Shown: in pieces, positions 1 through 9,093 of the stretch | Position numbering within the stretch: the stretch's first letter is position 1 | Layout of the letters: every line of letters starts with the position of its first letter | Source: Leucobacter ruminantium | GTDB lineage: Bacteria > Actinomycetota > Actinomycetes > Actinomycetales > Microbacteriaceae | DNA: 64,000 nucleotides | Reading direction: 5' to 3' | Assembly: GCF_017565705.1 (NCBI RefSeq) | Contig: NZ_JAGDYL010000013.1 | Span: forward strand, 38,400 to 102,399 | Notes under the pieces: generated by a model | What the model saw: the letters and a program-made list of their open reading frames with translations, nothing else | Told to the model about the DNA's origin: nothing | The model's database searches: none | Translations under genes and position numbers: made by a program

Positions 1-1340
1 TCGCCGGAGCGATCGCTCCGACCAGCGGCACGATCACCGTCGGCGGCGAGAGCTACGACCGGCTCACCCCGCAGCTCGCACGCGAGCTCGGCATCGCCGT
101 GATCTACCAGGAGTTCACGCTCTTCCCGAACCTCAGTGCGGCCGAGAACGTGTTCCTCGGCGAGTTCATCAAGAAGGGCCCCGTTCTCGACCGCAAGACC
201 ATGGCCGAGAAGTCGAAGGCGCTCTTCACCCGCCTCGGCGTCAAGATCTCGCCCAACGCGCTCGTCGAGACGCTGACGACGGGCTACCAGCAGATCGTCG
301 AGATCGCGAAGGCGCTCTCGAAAGACGCGAAGCTGCTCATCATGGACGAGCCGTCGGCCCCGCTCACGGCCTCCGAGGTCGAGGCCATGTTCGCGATCGT
401 CGACACGCTCAAGCGCGAGGGCATGACGATCGTCTACATCTCCCACCGCATGGAGGAGATCTTCCGCCTCTCCGACCGGGTGAGCGTGCTGCGCGACGGC
501 AGCTACGTCGGCACGGTCGAGACCGCCGAGACCTCCAAGCGGGAGCTCATCTCGCTCATGGTGGGTCGCGAGCTCAGCGAGGGCTACCCCGCCCGCGAGC
601 ATCAGATCGGCGATCCCTCGCTCACCGTCGAGGGCCTGACGGGCAACGGCGTGCGCGACATCAGCTTCATCGCGCACAGCGGCGAGATCCTCGGCTTCGC
701 GGGCCTCATCGGCGCGGGCCGCACCGAGCTCATGGAACTCATCTTCGGAGCGAAGAAGCCGGAGTCGGGCGCGGTCAGGCTGCACGGCACCTCGGTGCTC
801 TCGAAGTCGCCGATCGAGGCGATCCGCAACGGCATCGCCCTCGTCCCCGAGGACCGCAAGCGCCACGGGCTCGTGCTCGAGTTCTCGATCGAGCAGAACA
901 TCTCGCTGCCGACGCTGAAGCAGCTCACACGCGGCTCGGTCGTGTCGAAGAACGCCGAAGCAGAGCTCTCGGACCGCTACATGAGCGAGCTCCGTGTGAA
1001 GGCGCCGAGCGGCAAGGAGATCGTCGGCAACCTGAGCGGCGGCAACCAGCAGAAGGTCGTGCTCGCGAAGTGGCTCGCAACCGCGCCCGAGGTGCTCATC
1101 TTCGACGAGCCGACCCGCGGCATCGACATCGGCGCCCGACACGAGATCTACACGATCATGAACCGGCTCGCCGAGGAGGGCAAGACGATCCTCATGATCT
1201 CCTCCGACATGGAGGAGCTCATCGGCATGGCCGACCGGGTGGTCGTGCTGCAGGAGGGGGTTCAGCGCGGAACTCTCGAGAAGGAAGACATCACACAGGA
1301 AGCCATCCTGACGCTGGCTTCAGAAGGAGAACTCGTATGA
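1..1340 (+). CDS. CUT2 sugar ABC transporter ATP-binding protein (5' partial)
   Basis: This is the energising ATPase of a ribose/rhamnose-type (CUT2) sugar importer and works at the inner face of the membrane. The frame is open from the first bases, so the N-terminus, including the first Walker A, lies outside the window. Seen are the Q-loop region (VIYQEF), the first Walker B (LLIMDEPSA), the degenerate second nucleotide site (GLIGAGRTE), the second signature (LSGGNQQK) and the second Walker B (VLIFDEPTRGID). Two fused ATPase halves are the CUT2 hallmark. Its stop overlaps the permease start (ATGA), which implies coupled translation. The sugar cannot be told from the sequence. Confidence 0.93.
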   Translation, partial: AGAIAPTSGTITVGGESYDRLTPQLARELGIAVIYQEFTLFPNLSAAENVFLGEFIKKGPVLDRKTMAEKSKALFTRLGVKISPNALVETLTTGYQQIVEIAKALSKDAKLLIMDEPSAPLTASEVEAMFAIVDTLKREGMTIVYISHRMEEIFRLSDRVSVLRDGSYVGTVETAETSKRELISLMVGRELSEGYPAREHQIGDPSLTVEGLTGNGVRDISFIAHSGEILGFAGLIGAGRTELMELIFGAKKPESGAVRLHGTSVLSKSPIEAIRNGIALVPEDRKRHGLVLEFSIEQNISLPTLKQLTRGSVVSKNAEAELSDRYMSELRVKAPSGKEIVGNLSGGNQQKVVLAKWLATAPEVLIFDEPTRGIDIGARHEIYTIMNRLAEEGKTILMISSDMEELIGMADRVVVLQEGVQRGTLEKEDITQEAILTLASEGELV

Positions 1341-2365
1341 CCTCGAACTTCATGACGCGATTGCACGGGCTCGGGATCGTCCTGGTCCTCGTGCTCCTGA
1401 TCGCCGCGTTCAGCATCATGTCGCCGAACTTCCTCGACGCGAACAACCTGTTCAACATCCTGCGCCAGGTCACCACCCTGGGCATCGTCGCCGTCGGCTT
1501 CGCCTTCGTGCTGCTCACCGGCGGCATCGACCTGTCGGTCGGCTACCAGGTCTCGCTCTACGTCGTGGTCTGCGGCATGCTCATGTCGCAGTTCGACGTG
1601 CCCTGGCCGCTCGCGATCCTCGTCGTGCTCGTCCTCGGCGTCGGCATCGGGCTCATCAACGGCATCATCATCACGGTCACCGGGGTCGCGCCCCTCATCG
1701 TGACGCTGTCGATGATGACAATCCTCAACGGCGTCAGCTACCTGCTCTCCAAGGGCCTGCCCATCTCGGGCTTCCCCCGCGAGTTCTCCGTGCTCGGACA
1801 GGGATCCCTCGGCATCATCCCCATCTCGGTGCTCGTGCTCGCCCTCGTCTGGGCCGTGGGCTACTTCATCGCCAACAAGACCTCGACCGGCCGCTACTTC
1901 TACGCCATCGGCAACAACGTCGAGGCGGCGCGCCTCTCGGGCGTGAACACCCGCCGCACCCTGCTGTTCGTCTACGCGGTCTGCGGCCTGTTCACCGCGA
2001 TCGGCGCCGTGCTGCTGCTCTCGCGCCTCAACTCGGCGCAGTCCGCGACGGGCGCCGGCTTCGAGTTCAGCGTGCTGACCGCCTGCGTGCTCGGCGGCGT
2101 CAGCGTCATGGGCGGCCGTGGCAGCCTCTTCGGCGCCTTCATCGGCGTGCTCATCGTCGGCGTGCTCGACAACGGCCTCGTGCTGCTGAACGTCAGCGAG
2201 TACGTGCAGCTCGTCATCAAGGGCGTGATCCTGCTCGCCGCCGTGATCTACGACGCCATGTCGAAGAGCTCGGGCGGGCGCCGCAAGCAGATCGGCGGAG
2301 TATCGCTCGGCAGGAAGCCGGCCGCCGAGGAGGGCCCCAAGACCTCGACCGTCCCGCTCGGCTGA
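1337..2365 (+). CDS. CUT2 sugar ABC transporter permease
   Basis: A 342-aa polytopic membrane protein of the RbsC/BPD_transp_2 family that forms the channel of the importer. The ATG overlaps the stop of the ATPase gene by 4 nt, which fixes the start against longer readings. About eight to ten hydrophobic segments are visible, with the family motifs GGIDLSVG near residue 60 and GGVSVMGGRGS near residue 255. Only one permease gene is present, so the channel is presumably a homodimer. The binding protein follows after 65 nt. Confidence 0.93.
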   Translation: MTSNFMTRLHGLGIVLVLVLLIAAFSIMSPNFLDANNLFNILRQVTTLGIVAVGFAFVLLTGGIDLSVGYQVSLYVVVCGMLMSQFDVPWPLAILVVLVLGVGIGLINGIIITVTGVAPLIVTLSMMTILNGVSYLLSKGLPISGFPREFSVLGQGSLGIIPISVLVLALVWAVGYFIANKTSTGRYFYAIGNNVEAARLSGVNTRRTLLFVYAVCGLFTAIGAVLLLSRLNSAQSATGAGFEFSVLTACVLGGVSVMGGRGSLFGAFIGVLIVGVLDNGLVLLNVSEYVQLVIKGVILLAAVIYDAMSKSSGGRRKQIGGVSLGRKPAAEEGPKTSTVPLG

Positions 2366-2430
2366 GCCCCACCGGCCCGGACCCACAGACCACCACTCAA
2401 GATCATCGAAGATCCCGAAAGGAAACACCC

Positions 2431-3402
2431 ATGAAGAAGATCAGCGCACTGATCGCCGCAGGAGCGCTCGCGCTCGGACTCGCGGCGTGCAGCTCGGGCG
2501 GCGGCGCGGACGTGCCCGACGCCGAGTTCACCGTCGGAGTCACCTTCTCCGACCTCTCGAACCCGGTGTGGTCCGAGCTGGTGCAGGAGGCCCAGAGCTA
2601 CGGCGCCGAGGAGGGCATCGCCGTCAACTACGTCGACGCCAAGGGCAAGGCCTCGGAGCAGGTCACCCAGATCGAGAACTTCATCCAGCAGGACGTCGAC
2701 GCGATCATTATCTGCGCGGTCGAGTCGAAGGCCCTCGCCGACGTCACCAAGAAGGCGCAGGACGCGGGGATCAAGGTCGTCGGCTACACCCAGGTGCTCG
2801 AGAACTACGACGCGCAGTACCTCGTCGACGCCTACAAGACCGGCTACGCCAACGGCGAGGCGGCCGCCAACTGGATCAACGAGAACTACGGCGACGAGGC
2901 CGTCGTCGAGTGGGGTCTCATGGACCTCCCCGAGTTCCCCGAGATCATCGATCGCGCGAACGGCATCAAGGACGCCGTCGCCGAGCTCGCGCCCAACGCG
3001 AAGCTCGTCGCCACCAAGTCGGCGCTCACCGCAGAGGACGGCGTGAAGAACGCCGAGAACTTCCTGCAGGCCAACCCCGACATGAAGATGATCGCCACCA
3101 TCGGCGGCGGCGGGGCCCAGGGCGGCAACGAGGGCGTGAAGGCCAGCGGCATCACCGACTACGACTCCTTCGGCCTGTTCGGCATCGACGCCACCGAGAT
3201 CGAGATCCAGAACATCATCAACGGCGACCCGCAGAAGGCCTCCGTCAGCCTCGGCGGCGGCAAGGCGCACGGCCGCACCCTGATCGACATTACCGCCGGC
3301 CTGCTGAAGGGCGAGGACGTCGAGAAGGATCAGTACATGCCGATCGAGGTGATCGACAAGAGCAACGCGCAGGACTACTTCGACGAGCACTTCGCGAAGT
3401 AG
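2431..3402 (+). CDS. CUT2 sugar-binding lipoprotein
   Basis: A 323-aa periplasmic-binding-protein-like lipoprotein (Peripla_BP_4/RbsB family) that captures the substrate outside the cell. Residues 1-20 form a lipoprotein signal peptide ending in the lipobox LAAC, so Cys20 should be acylated. It is preceded by a GAAAGGAAAC Shine-Dalgarno region. It belongs with the upstream ATPase and permease, and the ATPase-permease-binding protein order supports one transcription unit. The ligand is unknown; the downstream kinase and dehydrogenase suggest a sugar or polyol rather than rhamnose, which has its own importer here. Confidence 0.93.
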   Translation: MKKISALIAAGALALGLAACSSGGGADVPDAEFTVGVTFSDLSNPVWSELVQEAQSYGAEEGIAVNYVDAKGKASEQVTQIENFIQQDVDAIIICAVESKALADVTKKAQDAGIKVVGYTQVLENYDAQYLVDAYKTGYANGEAAANWINENYGDEAVVEWGLMDLPEFPEIIDRANGIKDAVAELAPNAKLVATKSALTAEDGVKNAENFLQANPDMKMIATIGGGGAQGGNEGVKASGITDYDSFGLFGIDATEIEIQNIINGDPQKASVSLGGGKAHGRTLIDITAGLLKGEDVEKDQYMPIEVIDKSNAQDYFDEHFAK

Positions 3403-3419
3403 CGCGCTCTGCGGGCGGA

Positions 3420-3559
3420 CCGCCGGTTGAGCGAGTGCGCGGATCGCAGAGAAGAAATCGCGCCTGCGATTTCTCGCGATCCGCGCCGACGCCACCGCGT
3501 CGGAGTCGAAACCCGGGTACCGGTTTCGACTCGTCGCAAGCTCCTCGCTCAACCGGCGG
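3420..3559. repeat. Composite palindromic intergenic repeat, copy 1
   Basis: This fills the gap between the binding protein and the dehydrogenase. An outer 16-bp inverted repeat (3420-3435 and 3544-3559, core GGTTGAGCGAG) encloses two strong hairpins: one at about 3438-3483 around AGAAATCGC/GCGATTTCT, and one at 3503-3532 (GAGTCGAAACC/GGTTTCGACTC). Related blocks occur at 10994-11059 and 15698-15838. It may act as an mRNA-stabilising or terminating structure within the operon; that role is inferred. Confidence 0.75.
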
Positions 3560-3668
3560 AATCGCTACTCGCGAGCTCCTCGCTCGACCAGCGCCCCCGT
3601 CTCCGTCCGCTCCACCAACCGCTGGCACCGCCGGCCCCAGACCAACCACAGATTCGAGGCAGACACCG

Positions 3669-4727
3669 ATGACACGCATCCTCGCAGCGGGCGACCTCTT
3701 CATCCGCTCCTCCCACCTCCGCGAATCGCTCGAGCGGGCGCTCGAGGACAGCCGGGCGGAGATCAGGGAGATCGAGTTCGCCTGGCCCGACGCGCCCTTC
3801 GGAAGCGTCGCCGAGGTGCACGAGGCCTCGGGCACCGAGGACGAGCTCATCGAGGCGCTGCAGGGATCCGCGGCAATCGCGACCCAGCTCGCCCCTCTCA
3901 CCGAGCGCGTCATCGCCGAGAGCCCCGACCTCCGCATGATCGCCGTCTCCCGCGGCGGCCCCACCAACGTCAACCTCGAAGCCGCCCGCGCCCACGGCGT
4001 GATGGTCGCCAACGTGCCCGGCCGCAACGGCGTCTCCACCGCCGAGATGACGATCGGCCTCGCGCTCGCGCTGATGCGACGCATCCCGCTCTCGCACAAC
4101 ACGCTGCTCGCCCACGAGTGGCGCGGCGAGTTCTACCGCTACGAGGAGGTCGGCGGCGAGGTCGCGGGTGCCACGATCGGCCTGCTCGGAGCCGGAGCGG
4201 TGGGTGCGCACGTCGCGCGCGTCTTCGCCGCGATGGGCGCCGAGGTCGTCGTCTTCGATCCCTATCTCCCCGAGGGCGTGCTCGACGGCGTCGTGCGCCG
4301 CGTCGACACCGTCGAGGAGGTCTTCCGGGCCTCCGACCTCGTATCGGTGCACGCCCGACTCACCGACGAGACCCACCACCTCGTGAACGCCGAACGGCTC
4401 GCCCTGATGCAGCCGGGCTCCCGCCTCGTGAACGCCGCCCGCGGCGGCCTCGTCGACTACGACGCGGTGGCCGACGCGATCGAGAGCGGCCGGCTCGCGG
4501 GCGCGGCCTTCGACGTGTTCCCCGAGGAGCCGGTAGACTTCGGCAGCCGGATCTTCGCGCTCGCCGCGACCGGGCACGACATCGTGCTCACCCCGCACAT
4601 CGCGGGCGCGAGCCGCCAGACCGCGAGCCGCGCGGCCGACGGGGTGGCAGAGGAGATCCGGCGCTTCCTCGCCGGTGAGCCGCTGCTGCACCCGCTCGTC
4701 GAGCTCGAGCCGAGCGCTCGCCGCTGA
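3669..4727 (+). CDS. D-isomer-specific 2-hydroxyacid dehydrogenase
   Basis: A 352-aa NAD-dependent oxidoreductase of the phosphoglycerate/formate dehydrogenase family. The ATG at 3669 follows the intergenic repeat; the longer open frame runs through the upstream gene and is a shadow. The Rossmann motif GLLGAGAVGAHVAR is near residue 171. The family's catalytic triad is visible: Arg in NAARGGL, Glu in the FPEEP region and His in LTPHIAG. Placed between a sugar importer and an FGGY kinase, it may oxidise or reduce a sugar acid or polyol derivative. The real substrate is unknown. Confidence 0.88.
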   Translation: MTRILAAGDLFIRSSHLRESLERALEDSRAEIREIEFAWPDAPFGSVAEVHEASGTEDELIEALQGSAAIATQLAPLTERVIAESPDLRMIAVSRGGPTNVNLEAARAHGVMVANVPGRNGVSTAEMTIGLALALMRRIPLSHNTLLAHEWRGEFYRYEEVGGEVAGATIGLLGAGAVGAHVARVFAAMGAEVVVFDPYLPEGVLDGVVRRVDTVEEVFRASDLVSVHARLTDETHHLVNAERLALMQPGSRLVNAARGGLVDYDAVADAIESGRLAGAAFDVFPEEPVDFGSRIFALAATGHDIVLTPHIAGASRQTASRAADGVAEEIRRFLAGEPLLHPLVELEPSARR

Positions 4728-4764
4728 CCGGCACCCACAGTCGCACCCCTCCCGGAACGGTGAA

Positions 4765-6189
4765 ATGAGCAAGCTACTCCTCGGCATCGACGTCGGCACG
4801 AGCTCGGTCAAGGTGGTCGCCACCGACCGCGCGGGCGTGCTCGTGGCGGACGCCGCCCAGCGCTACCCCACGGCGACGGACGGCGCCGCGGCCGAGCAGG
4901 ACGCGAATGCCTGGTGGGAGGCCGTGTGCGCCGTCACCCGGCGCGTGGTCGACGGCCGCGAGGTGGCGGCCGTCGCCGTCACCTCGCAGGCCCCCACGCT
5001 CGTGCCCGTCGACGCCGCGGGCGATCCCACCGCCATGGCGCTCACCTGGCTCGACCGCCGCGCGTCGGACGAGGCGCGGCGCATCGCCGAGATCGTGCCG
5101 GAGTCGCGCAACGGCGCGGATCCCTTCTTCGGCACCGCGAAGCTGCCGTGGCTCGCCGAGCACCGCCCCGAGGCGCTCGCCCGCGCCGAGCACGTGCTCT
5201 CGGCCAACGGCTTCATCGTGCGACGCCTCGGCGGTGAGAGCGTGCTCGACGACACCACCGCAGCGCTCATGCAGGGCTTCGACGACGAGGCGAACGCCTT
5301 CGCTGCCGCCCTCGTCGAGGCCGAGCCCTCGCTCCGCTACCTTCCCCGGGTGGTGCCCTCGACCGAGATCGTCGGCGCGGTGAGCCCCGAGGCCGCGGCG
5401 GCGACCGGGATCACCGCGGGCGCGCGCATCGTCGCGGGCGGTATCGATTCGATCGGCTCTGCGCTCGAGGCCGGCATCCTCGAGCCGGGCGATCCGCTCG
5501 TCGACATGACGGGCTTCTCGAGCGTCACCATCCTGCCGGTGCCCCGCGGCACCCGCGTCCCCGGCTTCCTGCACTCCCGGCACTGCGTGCCAGGCGTCGA
5601 CCTGCTCTTCACGGCGCAGGTCACGGCCGGCGCCACGATCGACTGGGTGAACGGACTCGACGGGCAGAGGGATCTGCGCGACGACTCCGAGCTGCTCGCC
5701 CGTCCGCGCCCGGGGCGTCTGACCATGGTGCCGAGCCTCGCGGGCGAGCGCACCCCGAGCTGGAACCAGCGTGCGCGCGGCGTCATCGACGGCATCGACC
5801 TTGCGGCAGACGGCATCGACCTCATGCTCGCGGCGATGGAGGGCAACGTGCTCGCGCTCGCCCGCGACATCGCCACGATCTCGGAGGCCGGCTATCCCGT
5901 CGACCGCGTCGTCTCGACCGGAGGCGGCTCGTCGTCCGCCGCGTGGCTGCAGATCAAGGCCGACGTGCTCGGCGTGCCCGTCGACCGGCCCGCGAGCGGG
6001 CACGGCGCCGCTCAGGGCGCTGCGGTGCTCGCGGGGCTCGCGATCGGCGAGATCACCCTCGACACGGTGCGCGGCCTCGGCGGCGAGATCCGCGCGAGCT
6101 ATACGCCGGACCCCGAGCTCACGCGCGCCTACGCGGAGCGGCTCGCGCGCTTCGAGGAGCTGAGCCGGCTCAACGAGACGCGCCGCTGA
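4765..6189 (+). CDS. FGGY-family carbohydrate kinase
   Basis: A 474-aa sugar kinase with the actin-like two-domain fold. The N-terminal phosphate-binding loop is GIDVGTSSVKVVATD, and the C-terminal ATP-binding motif STGGGSSS lies near residue 390. The start at 4765 (MSKLLLGIDVG) agrees with family N-termini and is 37 nt after the dehydrogenase. It presumably phosphorylates the sugar taken up by the transporter encoded upstream. Xylulokinase, erythritol-kinase-like and LsrK-like relatives all share this signature, so no specific name is given. It converges on the rhaB gene. Confidence 0.88.
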   Translation: MSKLLLGIDVGTSSVKVVATDRAGVLVADAAQRYPTATDGAAAEQDANAWWEAVCAVTRRVVDGREVAAVAVTSQAPTLVPVDAAGDPTAMALTWLDRRASDEARRIAEIVPESRNGADPFFGTAKLPWLAEHRPEALARAEHVLSANGFIVRRLGGESVLDDTTAALMQGFDDEANAFAAALVEAEPSLRYLPRVVPSTEIVGAVSPEAAAATGITAGARIVAGGIDSIGSALEAGILEPGDPLVDMTGFSSVTILPVPRGTRVPGFLHSRHCVPGVDLLFTAQVTAGATIDWVNGLDGQRDLRDDSELLARPRPGRLTMVPSLAGERTPSWNQRARGVIDGIDLAADGIDLMLAAMEGNVLALARDIATISEAGYPVDRVVSTGGGSSSAAWLQIKADVLGVPVDRPASGHGAAQGAAVLAGLAIGEITLDTVRGLGGEIRASYTPDPELTRAYAERLARFEELSRLNETRR

Positions 6190-6238
6190 GGGAGCCGTCC
6201 GCCGAGCTGGTGGGCGAAGCCGCGCGATCGAAACCGCT

Positions 6239-7639
6239 CTACGGGTCGTACCTCTGCGGCTTGTAGACCCGCGAGACGAGGTCGCGGAGGTCGGCGAGCG
6301 AACCGCTCAGCACTCCCGCGGCCCGAGCCTGGACGAGGAGGTTGCCGATCGCGCTCGCCTCGACGGGGCCCGCGTAGACCGGAACTCCCGTCCGCCTGGC
6401 GGTCAGTCGGCACAGCAGCGAGTTCCGCGATCCGCCGCCCACGACGTTGACCTGCGTGATCCGCTGCCCCGAGATCCGCTCGATGTCGGCGATGGCGCGG
6501 GCGTAGGCGTCGGCGAGCGACTCGAGGATGCAGCGCGTGATCGCCGCCTTGCCCTCCGGCGGCCTGATGCCGCGCGCGGCGAACCAGCCGCGGATCGCGG
6601 CCGGCATGTCGGCCGGCGCGTAGAAGATCTCGTCCGTCGCGTCGAAGACGGGGACCTCGGCGTCGTGCTCCGCGGCCGCGCGCAGCAGCTCGGTCAGCTC
6701 GATCCCTTCCCCCTCCGCCTCCCAGGCGCGCTTCGACTCGCTGAGCAACCACATGCCCATGACGTTCTTCATGAACCGGTTGCGTCCGTCGACGCCGCCC
6801 TCGTTCGTGAAGTTCGCGCGCTCGGCGTCCGCGCAGGTGATCGGGTGCGCGGTCTCGACGCCGACGAGCGACCAGGTGCCCGAGGAGATGAACGCGGCGC
6901 CCGAGGCGAGCGGGGCGGCCACGACCGCGGAGGCGGTGTCGTGCGATCCGACCGCGTAGACCTGCGGGTCGCCGTGCACGCCGAAGTGCTCCCGGACGCC
7001 GGGGAGCAGGGGGCCGACCACCGTGCCGGAGTCGATCAGCGGCGGGAGCAGCGACGGCTCGATGCCCAGCATCTCCAGCAGCTCGAGATCCCAGCTCCCG
7101 TCGAGGCGCATCATCCCCGTCGTGGTGGCGTTGGTGCGCTCGATCGCCTGCCGACCCGTCATCCAGTAGTTGAACAGGTCGGGCAGCATCAGCATCGTGT
7201 CGGCCAGCTCGAGCATGCCGCGCTCCCGGTCGACCGACAGCTGGTTGATCGTGGTGAAGGGCATCCGCTGCAGGCCGCAGCGGGCGTAGAGCTCGGGCTG
7301 CGAGATCACCGCGTCGACGAGTTCGAGGCCCCGCTCGGTGCGCGAGTCGCGGTAGGAGTAGGGCACCGAGAGCAGGGATCCCTGTCGCAGCAGCCCGTAG
7401 TCGACCGCCCAGGAGTCGACGGCGATCCCCGAGATCTCGGCCTCGTGCGAGGCGGCGGCGATAGCCTCGAGTGCCTCCGAGAACAGTGTCAGCACCGACC
7501 AGTGCAGGCCGTCGTTCACCATGACCGGCCGGTTGGGGAACCTGGCCGCCTCGGTCAGTTCGAGCTCCTCGGGGCCGACGCGCCCCACCATGACCCGCCC
7601 GCTGGACGCACCGAGGTCGATGGCCGCGAACCGCTGCAC
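6239..7639 (-). CDS. rhaB: L-rhamnulokinase
   Basis: A 466-aa FGGY kinase that converts L-rhamnulose to L-rhamnulose-1-phosphate. The N-terminus QRFAAIDLGASSGRVMVG is the characteristic rhamnulokinase form of the first phosphate loop, and NVVGGGSRNSLLC is the C-terminal ATP site. The start is a GTG at 7639 that overlaps the rhaI stop by one base (TAGTG), which rules out the longer open frame. This tight overlap gives a rhaI-rhaB operon read leftward. Confidence 0.93.
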   Translation of the reverse strand: MQRFAAIDLGASSGRVMVGRVGPEELELTEAARFPNRPVMVNDGLHWSVLTLFSEALEAIAAASHEAEISGIAVDSWAVDYGLLRQGSLLSVPYSYRDSRTERGLELVDAVISQPELYARCGLQRMPFTTINQLSVDRERGMLELADTMLMLPDLFNYWMTGRQAIERTNATTTGMMRLDGSWDLELLEMLGIEPSLLPPLIDSGTVVGPLLPGVREHFGVHGDPQVYAVGSHDTASAVVAAPLASGAAFISSGTWSLVGVETAHPITCADAERANFTNEGGVDGRNRFMKNVMGMWLLSESKRAWEAEGEGIELTELLRAAAEHDAEVPVFDATDEIFYAPADMPAAIRGWFAARGIRPPEGKAAITRCILESLADAYARAIADIERISGQRITQVNVVGGGSRNSLLCRLTARRTGVPVYAGPVEASAIGNLLVQARAAGVLSGSLADLRDLVSRVYKPQRYDP

Positions 7640-8799
7640 TACGCCCCCCAGCTCGCCTGCGTGCCGCCGACGCGCTCCTCGGCGATCCGGTCGAGGTAGC
7701 CGGAGGCCAGGAAGGCGCGCATGGGATCCTCGGGCAGACCCCGCTGCGATCGGTACTCGGCGAGCAGGGGGCGCACGTCCGTGCGGAATGCGTCCTCGAA
7801 GATCTCGTTCGCGAGGAGGACGTCGCAGTCGCGTCGCGCCGCGTCGAGCGCCTCCGTGTCGATGGACAGCGCCTTCGCCACGGCCTCTTGAACGTTCAGC
7901 ACGCTCTTGATCTGACCGGGGATCTTCGCCTCGATGTTGTGGCACTGGTCGAGCACGAGCTGGACGTCGGGGCTCCCGTAGCCGCCGCCCGCGATCAGCT
8001 CTGCGACGATCCGGTACAGCTGATAGGGATCCGCGGCGCCGACGATGAGGTCGTCGTCGGCGTAGAAGCGCGAGTTGAAGTCGAATGCGCCGAGCTTTCC
8101 GAGGCGCAGCAGCTGCGCGACGATGAACTCGATGTTGGTGCCGGGCGCGTGATGACCGGTGTCGAGGACCACCATGGCGCGCTCGCCGAGTGCGGCGCAG
8201 TGGGCGTAGCTCGTGCCCCAGTCGGGGATGTCGGTGTGGTAGAACGCGGGCTCGAAGAACTTGTACTCGAGCACCATGCGCTGCTCCTCGCCCAGGTGCT
8301 CGTAGATCGCGTGAAGCGACTCGGCGAGACGATCCTGGCGGGCGCGGATGGAGTCCTGGCCCGGGTAGTTCGTGCCGTCGGCGAGCCACACCTTCAGGTC
8401 TCGGCTGCCGGTGCGGTGCATGATCTCGATGCACTCGAGATGGTGGTCGACGGCCTTCCGACGGATGCGCGGGTCGGGATGGGTCAGGCTGCCGAACTTG
8501 TAGTCCTCGTCCTGGAAGGTGTTGGAGTTGATGGTTCCGAGCGCGACGCCGAGATCCTGCGCGTGCGCCCGCAGCGCCTCCCAGTCGTCCACCGCATCCC
8601 ACGGGTAGTGCAGAGCGACGCGGGGGGCGAGCCCGGTGTGGGCGTGCACCTGCGCCGCGTCGGACACCTTCTCGAAGGGATCGCGCGGAGTGCCCGGCGT
8701 GCCGAACACGCGGAATCGCGTTCCCGAGTTGCCGTAAGCCCAACTGGGGACCTCGATCGCCAGCCGGTCGAGGTCGGCGTACTGAGGGGTGAGCGCCAT
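7639..8799 (-). CDS. rhaI: L-rhamnose isomerase (RhaI type)
   Basis: A 386-aa TIM-barrel isomerase that converts L-rhamnose to L-rhamnulose. It matches the RhaI type of Pseudomonas and rhizobia rather than the E. coli RhaA type, as judged from GTINSNTFQDEDYKFGSL and the stretch around VLDTGHHAPGTNIEFIV. The ATG at 8799 follows a strong Shine-Dalgarno (GGAAAGGAG), so the 44 further upstream codons are not used. It is first in the leftward operon and diverges from the DeoR regulator. Confidence 0.93.
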   Translation of the reverse strand: MALTPQYADLDRLAIEVPSWAYGNSGTRFRVFGTPGTPRDPFEKVSDAAQVHAHTGLAPRVALHYPWDAVDDWEALRAHAQDLGVALGTINSNTFQDEDYKFGSLTHPDPRIRRKAVDHHLECIEIMHRTGSRDLKVWLADGTNYPGQDSIRARQDRLAESLHAIYEHLGEEQRMVLEYKFFEPAFYHTDIPDWGTSYAHCAALGERAMVVLDTGHHAPGTNIEFIVAQLLRLGKLGAFDFNSRFYADDDLIVGAADPYQLYRIVAELIAGGGYGSPDVQLVLDQCHNIEAKIPGQIKSVLNVQEAVAKALSIDTEALDAARRDCDVLLANEIFEDAFRTDVRPLLAEYRSQRGLPEDPMRAFLASGYLDRIAEERVGGTQASWGA

Positions 8800-8859
8800 C
8801 GTCTTCTCCTTTCCGCGCGACGGTGCACGGTTGCCTGCGTCCCAGTCTGCATGAGCAGG

Positions 8860-8999
8860 CGTTTCAAACGCAAGGCATTCCGAAACCGCCGTGTGCGGCG
8901 GTCGAGACGCGCGTGAATCACGTGGATGCAAGGCGCAACGGGGTGTGTCAGCGACAGGAGAGCCGGAGGAAACGCAAGAGAGGGAAATTTCGAACGAAG
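8860..8999. promoter_or_regulatory. Candidate operator sites of the rhamnose DeoR regulator
   Basis: The 294-bp divergent gap between rhaI and the DeoR gene contains a perfect short palindrome CGTTTCAAACG (8860-8870) and a related site ATTTCGAACGAAG (8987-8999). Both share a TTTC-RAACG core, and a third partial relative (GCGAACGCG) lies near 9032. DeoR regulators commonly bind such repeated sites between divergent sugar operons. The assignment is an inference from position and repetition. Confidence 0.45.
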
Positions 9000-9029
9000 A
9001 CGTTTTGGTTACGATTGCATAAATCTGCG

Positions 9030-9059
9030 TTGCGAACGCGACCCGTGTCGGGCTACGGT
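9030..9059 (+). promoter_or_regulatory. Candidate promoter of the regulator-transporter operon
   Basis: TTGCGA (9030-9035) and TACGGT (9054-9059) are separated by 18 bp and lie 34 bp before the regulator start codon. This is a plausible sigma-70-like promoter. It sits just downstream of the candidate operators. Confidence 0.35.
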
Positions 9060-9093
9060 TACTCCGACTTCACGCACGAAGGAGTTGCGGAAC

